A stretch of 64,000 nt of DNA from G963556115 sp963675945. Its GTDB lineage: Bacteria; Planctomycetota; SZUA-567. Position 1 is the stretch's first letter. The number at the start of each line of letters is the position of its first letter. The translations under genes were made by a program, and so were the position numbers. Where the stretch lies: assembly GCA_963675945.1 (NCBI GenBank), contig OY780932.1, positions 1,984,001-2,048,000 of the forward strand, written 5' to 3'. This document shows positions 15,959 to 24,528 of this stretch, in pieces. Under the pieces are notes generated by a model. The model worked only from the letters and a program-made list of their open reading frames with translations, made no database searches and was not told the DNA's origin.

Positions 15959-16861
15959 ATGTATAAAGATTATATTAATAAGCACTTTCTTAATAGCCTG
16001 CATGAAGGGGTGTATATAGTCGATTGTTCACGGAAGATCACCTTTTGGAATAAGGCGGCGGAGGAGATCTCGGGGTTCAAGGCCGCAGAGGTTGTAGGTA
16101 GCCGCTGCTCCGATGATATTCTGTCCCATGTTGATGCTAGTGGTAGGAATCTGTGTACAGGGTCTTGTCCACTGGCGGCGGTGGTCCTCGACGGGGTGGA
16201 GCGGGATGTGGATGTGTTTCTGCGCCATAAGGATGGATTTCGCATTCCGGTTGCGATACGGGTAAAGCAATTGTTGGATGCAGAGGGTGAGGTCTGCGGC
16301 GGTATCGAGATGTTTACCAATCTGAGTAATCAGACGGTCAATAAGCGGCGGGAGCAGGAACTCAGGGTGATGGGTTACTTGGATGAAGCTATCGGGCTGC
16401 CTAGTAAGGAGTATATCGAGAAGGAGGTCTATCTGCGTCTGCTCGATTATGAGAGTTCGGGGATGGGGTTTGGAATACTTATGATAGGAGTGGACAGTTA
16501 CCGGCAGATTCTGGCGCGGTATGGTTCCAAGCTGGGCGGCAGGGCGCTAAAAATGGTGGCGAGTACCTTGAATAATAACACCCGGCCTTTCGATGTCTTT
16601 GGTTCGTTTGGGTCGGGGTGTTTTCTCGGGGTGCTGCGCAATGTTGATATTGATTTTCTGCCGATTATCGGCATGAAACTCAAGCTGTTGCTGGATAATT
16701 CCTATCTGATAATCGATAATGAGCATAAATTCTCGGTCTCGGTGACGATCGGCGGAACCGTTGCTCGGCAGCGAGACAACACTCCTGAGCTGCTGGAGCG
16801 GGTGCTGGAGGTAGTGGAGATCGGTAAGGAGCGGGGTGGGAATGTCGTGCTGCTGAGTTAG
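15959..16861 (+). CDS. PAS domain protein with degenerate GGDEF domain
   Basis: A 301-residue protein. The PAS domain occupies about residues 10-120 ('GVYIVDCSRKITFWNKAAEEI'), followed by a GGDEF-fold domain starting near 'AIGLPSKEYIEK'. The signature GG[DE]EF is replaced by 'GSGCF', and the substrate-binding 'FK' and 'NDxxGH' elements are also lost, so diguanylate cyclase activity is not expected. It may act as a c-di-GMP or GTP sensor, or only as a scaffold. GAGGG before the ATG fixes the start; a longer frame from 15911 has no support. Terminator-like hairpins follow it. Confidence 0.82.
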   Translation: MYKDYINKHFLNSLHEGVYIVDCSRKITFWNKAAEEISGFKAAEVVGSRCSDDILSHVDASGRNLCTGSCPLAAVVLDGVERDVDVFLRHKDGFRIPVAIRVKQLLDAEGEVCGGIEMFTNLSNQTVNKRREQELRVMGYLDEAIGLPSKEYIEKEVYLRLLDYESSGMGFGILMIGVDSYRQILARYGSKLGGRALKMVASTLNNNTRPFDVFGSFGSGCFLGVLRNVDIDFLPIIGMKLKLLLDNSYLIIDNEHKFSVSVTIGGTVARQRDNTPELLERVLEVVEIGKERGGNVVLLS

Positions 16862-16878
16862 GTTGTCGCGACGGTAGG

Positions 16879-16898
16879 AAAATTGCGGGAGCAATTTT
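16879..16898 (+). terminator. Hairpin after the PAS/GGDEF gene
   Basis: AAAATTGC / GCAATTTT with a GGGA loop is followed by CTTCTTTAT. This is a short intrinsic-type terminator 18 bases after the stop codon. Confidence 0.6.
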
Positions 16899-16926
16899 CT
16901 TCTTTATAAGTGATAGGGTGATACAG

Positions 16927-16989
16927 CCAGCAACTATGTTGCTAGCTGGAATATTCGTATTAGCAGAGTATGAATATTGCGGAAGCAAT
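16927..16989. repeat. Two further hairpin words in the same spacer
   Basis: AGCAAC-TAT-GTTGCT lies at 16929-16943 inside a longer imperfect CCAG/CTGG dyad. ATTGC-GGAA-GCAAT followed by TTTCTTTAT lies at 16976-16989 and is nearly a copy of the hairpin at 16881. The first shares its exact arms with a hairpin at 44173-44187. Confidence 0.6.
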
Positions 16990-17047
16990 TTTCTTTATAA
17001 TATTGCTTATTTCTTTTACAGATCGTGGCTTTCGAGGCAAATGGTAT

Positions 17048-18985
17048 TTAGAAGTAAAAGCCGAATTTGCGGATCTGTTCGATGATCGCTTTGGCATTGA
17101 CATTTTCATTGAAGATTGCCAGTGCCGGGATCTTGCTGACCGCGTCGCGCAGTGCCGGGGGGATCTCTTCAGCCAGGAAGATGCCGTAGTTGTTCGGTGC
17201 TTTGTGCAGCAGGGCGGAGACAAAGGTCAGTCCGTCGCGTTTGCCGATATGGAGGTTGCAGATAACCACCATCTTCTTGTGCTCGAATTCCTTGACAAAT
17301 TCGAGAGCTTCAAAGGAGTCCTTGACCCCGTGGATATGCTTGATTTTGGCCTGCTTGAGCTGGTTTATCAGCGAGACCCGCTTGAAGTGGCGGTCGTCAA
17401 AGACGCAGATGATGAAATCCTGGCCGTAGATGGTGTTATGAAACTTCATGTCGATGGTCTTTAGGCCATTTTGGGTGTAGATAGGTTTCTTGATACTGTT
17501 GATCATCTTCTTTATGGCGGTAGATTCTATTGCCCCATCCTGTATCTTGATCTTGGGGCTGTTGCTCTTGATGAAGTTGGCATTCTCCTCGCGCTCGTAT
17601 TTGGCGATTCTAATGCTCTTTTGGGGAAGATTCTCCAGGAGGATGATCGGACCTTTGAAGTCGAACATAAATTTTTTGCGGCAGGTCACGGTGGCGACCT
17701 CGACATCAGGAAAGAGATGCTTGAGGACGATTACCTCGTATGCCGGGGTAGAGTTGGTCTTCTTGATCATGGCGTTTTTCTGGGTAAGTAGTTCGAGGTA
17801 GCCTTCCTTGATACCCATGAAATTATTGTATTCCCGAATAAAGCGCTCTTGATTCTTGCGGGTAATCTTCTTGAAGTAATCGTTATCGCCGAGCTTCTCC
17901 TGGAATTGGGTGACGATGGAGTCGATCTGCCAGGTGAGGTTGGCCAGGGACTCGTCGATATATTTGATACGGTAATTGATGCCCGGCTCCACCCGGGTTG
18001 GGGTGCCGATCTCGGAGCCGATCATATTCGCTTCAATACCTTTGAGGGCGGTGATGGTGCCGCCGATGATACGCGCGGCGGTGACCTTGCCGCTGCACTT
18101 GACCTCGGAGTTGACGATCTCCCGCTGGACAGTCAAGTTCCCTTCCACCTCGACTATCGCCTCGTTCAGATATTTGACCAGCATGTTGCCGCCGCACTGG
18201 ATGATACCCTGAGTCATACTCTCGGAGTTCTTGCCGTTGACCCCGCCGTAGATCACCAGGTCTTTGGTGGACTTGATAAAAGAATTGCCTACGGATTTAC
18301 CGATCTCGATACTCTCGGCGTCGACACTGAAGTCGTTCTCGACCGAGCCGGTGATCAGGACATGATTGTCAAAGTTGATATTGCCGGTGCGGAAGCAGAC
18401 ATCGCCCTTTACCTCATAGCGGGAGACGACATCAAGCTTGTTGCCGATATAGATCGGTCTGCCGCTGACGGTGGCGATTATGGCGGTGGCGTCGGAATTA
18501 TGCGCCACGCCGTTGCCCAGGTTCAGTGTAATCGGTTCGCCGTTATTGGCCGGGATGACCTTGCCTTCGATGGTATGCCCGTCCTTGCCCAGGGTGGGTT
18601 TATTGATATGGCAGATGCACTCACCCTCTTTGATAAAGGGGGTGCCGATAGCTGATTTATAGTCGATTGAGCAGACGTCGTCTTCGTCTTCGGGGGCGAA
18701 GTATTTGGCTTTGTCCGACATGTCGATGGTGAAGGTGAGCGAACCGTGGCGCCCATCTCTGGGCTTGCGTCCGACTGCGACAACATATTCTTTCTTGGTG
18801 GTAAGTTCATGGAGTTCGATAAAGGCGCGCAGAATATTCTTAGTGAGTATTCCGGTAACAATCTTATTCTTCTTGAAGTACGCTAGAAGTTCTTTCTCAC
18901 TGACAATAATATCTACAGCGTCGTTGACTGCAACGATTTTGGCAAACATGCGTTTAGGGTCGATAACGACGTGGAATCCTTCCAT
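17048..18985 (-). CDS. FapA-family (DUF342) protein with C-terminal pseudo-receiver
   Basis: A 645-residue protein. Residues ~100-380 are a DUF342/FapA core rich in beta-helix repeats ('VKGDVCFRTGNINFDNHVLI', 'GGVNGKNSES'), followed by a coiled-coil-prone segment near 'YIDESLANLTWQIDSI'. The last ~130 residues look like a response-regulator receiver: 'ICVFDDRHFK' supplies the acidic pair, but the phospho-acceptor position is Asn ('VVICNLHIGKRDG', near N577). Phosphorylation is therefore unlikely. FapA-type proteins have been linked to polymer assembly and regulation, but function is poorly defined. GGAG precedes the start at suitable distance. It is monocistronic. Confidence 0.8.
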   Translation of the reverse strand: MEGFHVVIDPKRMFAKIVAVNDAVDIIVSEKELLAYFKKNKIVTGILTKNILRAFIELHELTTKKEYVVAVGRKPRDGRHGSLTFTIDMSDKAKYFAPEDEDDVCSIDYKSAIGTPFIKEGECICHINKPTLGKDGHTIEGKVIPANNGEPITLNLGNGVAHNSDATAIIATVSGRPIYIGNKLDVVSRYEVKGDVCFRTGNINFDNHVLITGSVENDFSVDAESIEIGKSVGNSFIKSTKDLVIYGGVNGKNSESMTQGIIQCGGNMLVKYLNEAIVEVEGNLTVQREIVNSEVKCSGKVTAARIIGGTITALKGIEANMIGSEIGTPTRVEPGINYRIKYIDESLANLTWQIDSIVTQFQEKLGDNDYFKKITRKNQERFIREYNNFMGIKEGYLELLTQKNAMIKKTNSTPAYEVIVLKHLFPDVEVATVTCRKKFMFDFKGPIILLENLPQKSIRIAKYEREENANFIKSNSPKIKIQDGAIESTAIKKMINSIKKPIYTQNGLKTIDMKFHNTIYGQDFIICVFDDRHFKRVSLINQLKQAKIKHIHGVKDSFEALEFVKEFEHKKMVVICNLHIGKRDGLTFVSALLHKAPNNYGIFLAEEIPPALRDAVSKIPALAIFNENVNAKAIIEQIRKFGFYF

Positions 18986-19475
18986 TGAATCTGCTCCAGT
19001 CTGTCTGTGGTTTGGTTGTGTTTATTTGTTCTTTTCCCTATACTGTTAAATATAGCGTGAAAGCGATTAATTTGCAATTCATAAATCGGGTTAATGTAAT
19101 ATTCTACTGTAAACAGTCTCAAGGGGGACTAACCTTATAAAGCATGTGTTTAGAGTTGTTAATTGTGGTGATATAAATATAGATACATATTGGGTAGTAG
19201 TTTGAGTAGATCGTGATCCTGGATTCAGTTATTCAGGAATCAGGTTTGATTTGCATTAACTTATAGTTAAAATTATACTTATATTACTCTTTGCTGTGAG
19301 TGGCGGGGTGTGGTGGTCGGTTAGAAAGAGGTCGTGTGCGGGTAGTGGCGGTTTGACAGATATTGGTAGTCCCCGGATACCCGGCAGTGTGGAGGGGAGG
19401 GGGAGGTGAAGCGAGCCTGCTCCGAGGGGCAGGCTCACTTCAGTGATAGATATTGTAACTATACCCGAGAGGATA
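18986..19475. other. Gene-free spacer between the FapA-like gene and the ABC transporter
   Basis: No supported gene in 490 bases. The left part is AT-rich and should hold the FapA gene promoter. The right part carries the hairpin at 19407-19442. Confidence 0.6.
19407..19442 (-). terminator. Hairpin after the sugar ABC transporter operon
   Basis: TGAAG-c-GAGCCTGC pairs with GCAGGCTC-a-CTTCA across an eight-base loop (one mismatch). It lies just past the stop of the binding-protein gene. The minus-strand text after it is pyrimidine-rich but not a T-run. Confidence 0.55.
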
Positions 19476-20432
19476 TTACCACTGTTCTTTGATACGGGAC
19501 TCGTCATTTACAGAGTTATCATATTTGTAGTGAGCGCATGGAATGAAGATAGTCTCGGCGATATCCTCACCGTCCAGGTACTTGATGAAGGCGTCTACAG
19601 TACCGACTGCCATCTTGGCTGGGAACTGCTGTGGGGTGTCGTATAGCTTCTTCTCGAATACAGCCTGCTTACCGGCGGGTGAAGCGTCGAAACCGATAAC
19701 GGTAATCTTATCGGCCAGACCGGCCTTGGCCACAGCTGAGTAAGCACCCAGAGCTGAAGGGTCGTTGACAGAGAAGATAGCTTTGATGTCAGGATGAGCC
19801 TGGAGGATATCGGTAGCGGTATTGTAGCCGTCTACTCGGTTACCCTTGCCGGAAAGCTCGGTGACGATTTCAAGCTTGCTGTTGTGCTTCTTGAGCCAGT
19901 CCTTGAAGCCATCTACACGGTAGATACAAGAGGTGATCTCAGGATAAGAGATTACCGCGATCTTGCCGTCGTCTCCGGTCAGTTCCATCATACTCTCTCC
20001 GGCGAGCTGGCCACCTTGGAAGTTATCACTGCCGATGTGTGAGGTGACGAGCTTCTTGGCTTCGGGATCGGTTACCTGAACATCAAAGGTGAATACTGGA
20101 ATACCAGCGGCGTGCGCCCGTTTTACACCCTCGCCGGCAGCCTTTGAGTCTGCAGGGTTGAGGAAAATGGCGTCAAACTTCTGGGCGACGAAGTCGTTCA
20201 TCTGGCTGTTCTGCTTGGCGGCGTCATTGGCTCCGTCCAGTAGAACTACTTCATAACCGTGCTTGGCTGCTTCCTTTTGCATGGTTACACCAATAAGTTT
20301 GAAGAAAGGATTGGTCAGATCCATACAGGTCATACCGATTTTTCCCTTTGTCTCTGCAGCCTGAATACCGGCTCCACCTAGAACTGTTACTACAGCCACC
20401 ACCATCAATAATTTAATAATTAAACCACGCAT
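19476..20432 (-). CDS. Sugar ABC transporter substrate-binding protein (RbsB-like)
   Basis: A 318-residue periplasmic binding protein of the ribose/galactose (Peripla_BP_4) class. A signal peptide ('LLMVVAVVTVLGGAGIQAAE') precedes 'GMTCMDLTNPFF'. Family elements include 'AIFLNPADSKAAGEGVKRA', 'SHIGSDNFQGGQLAGE' and 'ITVIGFDASP'. AAGGAG before the ATG at 20432 fixes the start. It is the last gene of an ATPase-permease-binding protein operon. The exact sugar cannot be read from the sequence. Confidence 0.92.
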   Translation of the reverse strand: MRGLIIKLLMVVAVVTVLGGAGIQAAETKGKIGMTCMDLTNPFFKLIGVTMQKEAAKHGYEVVLLDGANDAAKQNSQMNDFVAQKFDAIFLNPADSKAAGEGVKRAHAAGIPVFTFDVQVTDPEAKKLVTSHIGSDNFQGGQLAGESMMELTGDDGKIAVISYPEITSCIYRVDGFKDWLKKHNSKLEIVTELSGKGNRVDGYNTATDILQAHPDIKAIFSVNDPSALGAYSAVAKAGLADKITVIGFDASPAGKQAVFEKKLYDTPQQFPAKMAVGTVDAFIKYLDGEDIAETIFIPCAHYKYDNSVNDESRIKEQW

Positions 20433-20500
20433 TACCGACTCCTTCTTAAGAAAAACAAACAAATTAACCGAGGCTTACCTGGCAGCCTATACACAATTTT

Positions 20501-21841
20501 TTATATTTTACGCGCAAACATTGATTTGAAGCTGGCTCCACTGCGGAATTTGTCCAGTAGTACCGCCGCGAGGATAACCAGACCCAGTACCACCTGTTGG
20601 GTATAACTGTCGATACCGAGCAGATTCATGCCGTTCTGGATGACCGAGATGATAAAAGCACCGATAAGCGTGCCGAAGATTCTGCCGGAACCGCCGGCCA
20701 GGCTGGTACCACCGACAACTACCGCCGCAATAACATACATCTCAAACATCATGCCGCAGTTGGGCGTACCGGTATTCAGCTGGGAGGCCTGAATACACCC
20801 ACCCAGACCGGCAGCGCAGGCACTGACGAAGTAGACAAAAACGATGACCCACTGTACGGGAACTCCAGAGAGTCTGGCGGCTTCGGTATTACCGCCTACC
20901 GCGTAGATATAGCGTCCGAGCTTGGTCTTGGCCATAAAGATGTGCGAGAGGACATAGAGTACTACCAGGAGGATGACGGTATTGGGAATACCCAGGGTAT
21001 AGCCCTGACCGAGCCAGGTGAGGGATTTGGGTACTTGATAGATAGAGTAGCCGCCGGTAATCTGGAAGGCCAGACCGCGGGCTACCATCATCAGTGCCAG
21101 CGTCGTGATAAAGGGCGCAACCTTGAAACGGGCTACAATCCAGCCGCCGATAGTACCCATCAGGCTGGTTACGATGATGCCGACAATAAAGCCGATTACT
21201 ACGACATACCATTCGGCATGGATTCCGCCCAGATACTTCATAACCAGGGTGCTGATAACCGCCGCCAGGGCAATAAGACTACCGACTGAGAGATCAATGC
21301 CGCCAGTGATGATGACCATGGTCATACCGATAGCAATAACCGCGATAACGACAATACGGTCGACCACCGCCAGAATATTGGTGAGCTTGAGAAAGTCCGG
21401 CCATTTGTAGACCGAGGGCGCGAGCACCTTGACTCCGCTGAATTCCGGGTACTTCTCGTCCATAGTTTCAAAGACCCGCCACTTGAGCGGAATAACCCCG
21501 GAGACCAGAATTGCTGTAGGTTTGTCCCCGGATTTTTGGAGTTTTTTCAGCGCCAGTACCAGATCCCGAGGGGTACCGACACAGGTCACGATCTCGGAAT
21601 AACCGGCGGCTACCAGCTTCTCAGTGGCGGTGGCGGCAAACTCTTCGGTATCCCTGTCGGTCTTACCAGCGATTAGAATAGGTGCCGTTTTATCCTTGAT
21701 CTCGGATTTGACAAGCTTGGCCACCTCTTCCCCGGCGCCGCTGCCGGTTGCCCGCTGCTCTTTGAGTGTCATAAAACTGAAGAATGCACAGAGCAGAAGC
21801 AATACAAAAACCATTCCATAGTCGTTCAAGAACCTTCCCAT
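20501..21841 (-). CDS. Sugar ABC transporter permease (RbsC-like) with extracytoplasmic insert
   Basis: A 446-residue BPD_transp_2 permease. Residues ~155-440 are the usual multi-helix core, with 'GGIDLSVGSLIALAAV' and 'GTSLAGGSGRIFGTLIGA'. An unusual ~110-residue hydrophilic region sits between the first membrane segment (residues ~8-25) and the second. It contains 'PILIAGKTDRDTEEFAATA' and 'KPTAILVSGVIPLKWRVF' and reads like half a Rossmann-type binding-protein lobe. RbsC proteins are normally ~320 residues. With a cytoplasmic N-terminus the insert would be outside the membrane. It is encoded between the ATPase and binding-protein genes. Confidence 0.9.
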   Translation of the reverse strand: MGRFLNDYGMVFVLLLLCAFFSFMTLKEQRATGSGAGEEVAKLVKSEIKDKTAPILIAGKTDRDTEEFAATATEKLVAAGYSEIVTCVGTPRDLVLALKKLQKSGDKPTAILVSGVIPLKWRVFETMDEKYPEFSGVKVLAPSVYKWPDFLKLTNILAVVDRIVVIAVIAIGMTMVIITGGIDLSVGSLIALAAVISTLVMKYLGGIHAEWYVVVIGFIVGIIVTSLMGTIGGWIVARFKVAPFITTLALMMVARGLAFQITGGYSIYQVPKSLTWLGQGYTLGIPNTVILLVVLYVLSHIFMAKTKLGRYIYAVGGNTEAARLSGVPVQWVIVFVYFVSACAAGLGGCIQASQLNTGTPNCGMMFEMYVIAAVVVGGTSLAGGSGRIFGTLIGAFIISVIQNGMNLLGIDSYTQQVVLGLVILAAVLLDKFRSGASFKSMFARKI

Positions 21842-21921
21842 TTTCCCTCCTGTTGCTTTTCATTTTTCATTAATTGTTGACTATAAAAAAACATCTGCCG
21901 TCGGAAATGTCTGCTGTTGGA

Positions 21922-23409
21922 TCAGGCGATGGCCATAGTCAGAATCTGCTCCTGCGTGGCCGTTGCGACGTCGGTTATTTCACCCTTGATCTGCCCCTCG
22001 TGCATGACTATGATCCGGTCGCTCATACCGAGGATCTCCGGTAGTTCGCTGCTTACCATGATTATCGCTTTGCCCTCTTTGGCCAGAGCGTTAATAAGCA
22101 GGTAAATCTCATACTTCGCTCCAACATCAATACCGCGGGTCGGTTCGTCAAAGATAATGATGTCACAGTTTTTCTGCAGCCACTTGGCGAGTACAACCTT
22201 CTGCTGGTTGCCGCCTGAGAGATTGGCGGCGAGCTCTTCCTGATGCGGGATCTTGATCTGTAGACTGTCGACAAACTTGGCAAAGCACTCCTTCTCCGCC
22301 TTTTCGTTGACAAAGAAATTCGGCGCGAATCTATCGAGATTGGGCAGCGCGAAGTTGTCCCGGACGGAGTGGCCGAGTACCAGACCTTGCCCCTTGCGGT
22401 CCTCGGTCAGCAGGCATACCCGGTGCTCCAGCGCCTTGCGCGGAGAGGTGATGTCTACCTTGGTGTCGCGGATAAAGATCTCGCCGCTGTCCATCTTGTC
22501 TGCGCCAAAGATAATGCGCATGGTCTCGGTGCGCCCGGCGCCGACCAATCCTGAAAATCCTAGCACCTCCCCGGCGCGGACGTTGAAGGAGACGTCCCTG
22601 ACTGCGTCATCCCGCTTCAGGTGTTCTACGCGTAACAGTTCGCCTTTTAGCGGTGACTTCTCTTTGGGGAATTCGTTCTCCAGGCTCCTGCCGACCATCA
22701 TCTCAATCAGGCGTTCTTTGTTGATGTCCTTGACAATCTCGGTGCCGATGTATTCGCCGTCACGCATGACGGTGACGCGTTCGCAGATTTCAAAGACCTC
22801 ATCCAGACGATGACTGATATATATAATACTGATACCCTTGCTCTTCAAGTCTTTGATGATGTTGAATAAAGCGGAAACCTCCTGGTTGGTGAGGGCGGCT
22901 GAGGGCTCGTCCATGATGATAATCCGGGCATTGAGACTCAGTGCTTTGGCGATTTCTACCGTCTGCTGCTGGGCGACGGTGAGGTTGCGGCAGAGTTCGG
23001 TGGGGTCGATCTGCAGCCCGATGCGTTTGAAAAGCTCCAGTGACCTGCGGTGCTGCTCCTTATGGTTGACCAGACCACCGCTGATAAGCTCTCGCCCCAG
23101 GAATATATTCTCCGCCACCGACATGTCCGGGATAAGATTGAACTCCTGATAAATAATGGAAATGCCCTTATGTTGCGAGTCTACCGGGTCGCTGATACTG
23201 GTCTGCTCTTCATCGATAAAGATATCCCCGGAGTCTGCCATGTGCGCTCCGCCGAGGACTTTGATCAAGGTGCTCTTGCCCGCCCCATTCTCACCGCAGA
23301 CAGCGTGGCATTCGCCGAGTTCAAGATCGAAGTCCACCCCTTTGAGCGCATGTACTCCGGCAAATGATTTTTTAATCTTTGCCATTCTTAATACAGAACT
23401 TCTACTCAC
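21922..23409 (-). CDS. Sugar ABC transporter ATP-binding protein (RbsA-like)
   Basis: A 495-residue double-ATPase of the ribose/xylose type. The first half has Walker A 'GENGAGKSTLIKV', signature 'LTVAQQQTVEIAKAL' and Walker B 'IIIMDEPSAAL'. The second half has the degenerate P-loop 'SGLVGAGRTETMR', plus 'LSGGNQQKVVLAKWL' and 'IIIFDEPTRGIDVGA'. A GTG start preceded by AAGGAAG is well placed. It is the first gene of the three-gene operon. Energy coupling for sugar uptake is firmly expected; the sugar is unknown. Confidence 0.95.
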   Translation of the reverse strand: MSRSSVLRMAKIKKSFAGVHALKGVDFDLELGECHAVCGENGAGKSTLIKVLGGAHMADSGDIFIDEEQTSISDPVDSQHKGISIIYQEFNLIPDMSVAENIFLGRELISGGLVNHKEQHRRSLELFKRIGLQIDPTELCRNLTVAQQQTVEIAKALSLNARIIIMDEPSAALTNQEVSALFNIIKDLKSKGISIIYISHRLDEVFEICERVTVMRDGEYIGTEIVKDINKERLIEMMVGRSLENEFPKEKSPLKGELLRVEHLKRDDAVRDVSFNVRAGEVLGFSGLVGAGRTETMRIIFGADKMDSGEIFIRDTKVDITSPRKALEHRVCLLTEDRKGQGLVLGHSVRDNFALPNLDRFAPNFFVNEKAEKECFAKFVDSLQIKIPHQEELAANLSGGNQQKVVLAKWLQKNCDIIIFDEPTRGIDVGAKYEIYLLINALAKEGKAIIMVSSELPEILGMSDRIIVMHEGQIKGEITDVATATQEQILTMAIA

Positions 23410-24150
23410 CGTACTTCCTTTCTCTGTTAATGATACGCTGTAAGATAAGTTAATTTCAGTAATGTAGTAATAAAAAAATGCACATTAGCAAAGAATACTT
23501 ATGTGATTGAAGAAAATGAAAAGTTCTAGGTATAAATAAGCAATGTAGAATCTAAAATAATTGTAAGTGAACTGTAAAAAGTATTCTGCCAAGTATGGTT
23601 AAGGCTAATTATTTTAACTAAGTTGAATAATTTGTTATTATTAATAAGATACACTATGATTTCTGTAAAACCACTAAAAAACTTGCAAAAAATGAAAAAT
23701 GTCAGTTGTAACATAGAATATGCTTACTAATTGTCAAAAGTATGCGAGGTGTTTGCTGAAAAAATGTTGTAGAAAACGTTTGGCTGTAGTAAGTTAGTCG
23801 GATTACAGATTTCAGGAGGGAAGGATTGAACAGGTGCAGCTCCAGTTCCAGGGATAATTTTTTTTTATAGCAACTTGTTGACGCTTAAACCAAGATTTAT
23901 TAGATTGAACTAAAAAAGTTGTTGACTTCTAATATGCTTTGGGCTATGATTTCTGTGTTGGCCTAGGCAAGGGTAGAGGATTGGTTTTAGAGCTGAGGCT
24001 GCAAGTGTGAGTTTGAGTGTGGTGGCTGATAAGCCTGTTGTGGTCAGGGGCTGACCTCTGTGGATATCTGGGTGAATATGCATATTGGTCGGCTCCTTAC
24101 TTGTTAGTGTAATGGATTATAGTGACTGGTGAATTATCGGGAGAGTAAGA
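23410..24150. other. Long AT-rich spacer with forward promoter and structured leader
   Basis: No supported gene in 740 bases. The left 500 bases are AT-rich and probably carry the ABC operon promoter on the minus strand. From 23957 on, the text becomes G/T-rich and holds several small dyads: GGCTGATAAGCC, CAGGGGCTGACCTCTG and AATATGCATATT. Confidence 0.6.
23922..23950 (+). promoter_or_regulatory. Strong sigma-70-like promoter
   Basis: TTGACT (23922-23927), a 17-base spacer and TATGAT (23945-23950) lie 200 bases before the DUF2023 gene. Transcription from here would give a long, structured leader. Confidence 0.65.
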
Positions 24151-24528
24151 ATGGATCAGGTGCTCAATCATCATATCTATGAATATCGCAAAGGGCTGCG
24201 ACGGTTGATACTCCATACTGTAATCCGTCGGGAGTTACCGGAGATTATCGCCAGGTTCAGACGTCACGGGGTTGCGTATTATGTCGTACCACTGGGGCAG
24301 AGCCGGGCAAATATTTTCTTCGGGGATAAAGTCTGTATTGATGTCGTCAAGAGTATCGGCAAGACCAATCTTTCGGCTTATACCCCAGAGGAGGATTTTA
24401 TTCTGGGTACGATGCTCGGGTACTGCCGCCGCCAACAGTGTGAACGTTATCTCAAGATGAAACAGAAGGTTGCTGGTGACGCTGCGCTTGAGCCGATAGC
24501 ATTGAGGTTGAATGGCGAGGCGACTTAG
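24151..24528 (+). CDS. DUF2023 family protein
   Basis: A 125-residue cytoplasmic protein that reads as DUF2023 from its conserved opening 'HHIYEYRKGLRRLILHT', the middle 'NIFFGDKVCIDVV' and the close 'YTPEEDFILGTMLGY'/'QCERYLKMK'. In other bacteria this small family often sits beside a flavodoxin gene, but none is adjacent here. Its function is not established. GGGAG before the ATG supports the start. A strong promoter lies 200 bases upstream. Its 3' end overlaps the convergent ankyrin gene by four bases. Confidence 0.75.
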   Translation: MDQVLNHHIYEYRKGLRRLILHTVIRRELPEIIARFRRHGVAYYVVPLGQSRANIFFGDKVCIDVVKSIGKTNLSAYTPEEDFILGTMLGYCRRQQCERYLKMKQKVAGDAALEPIALRLNGEAT

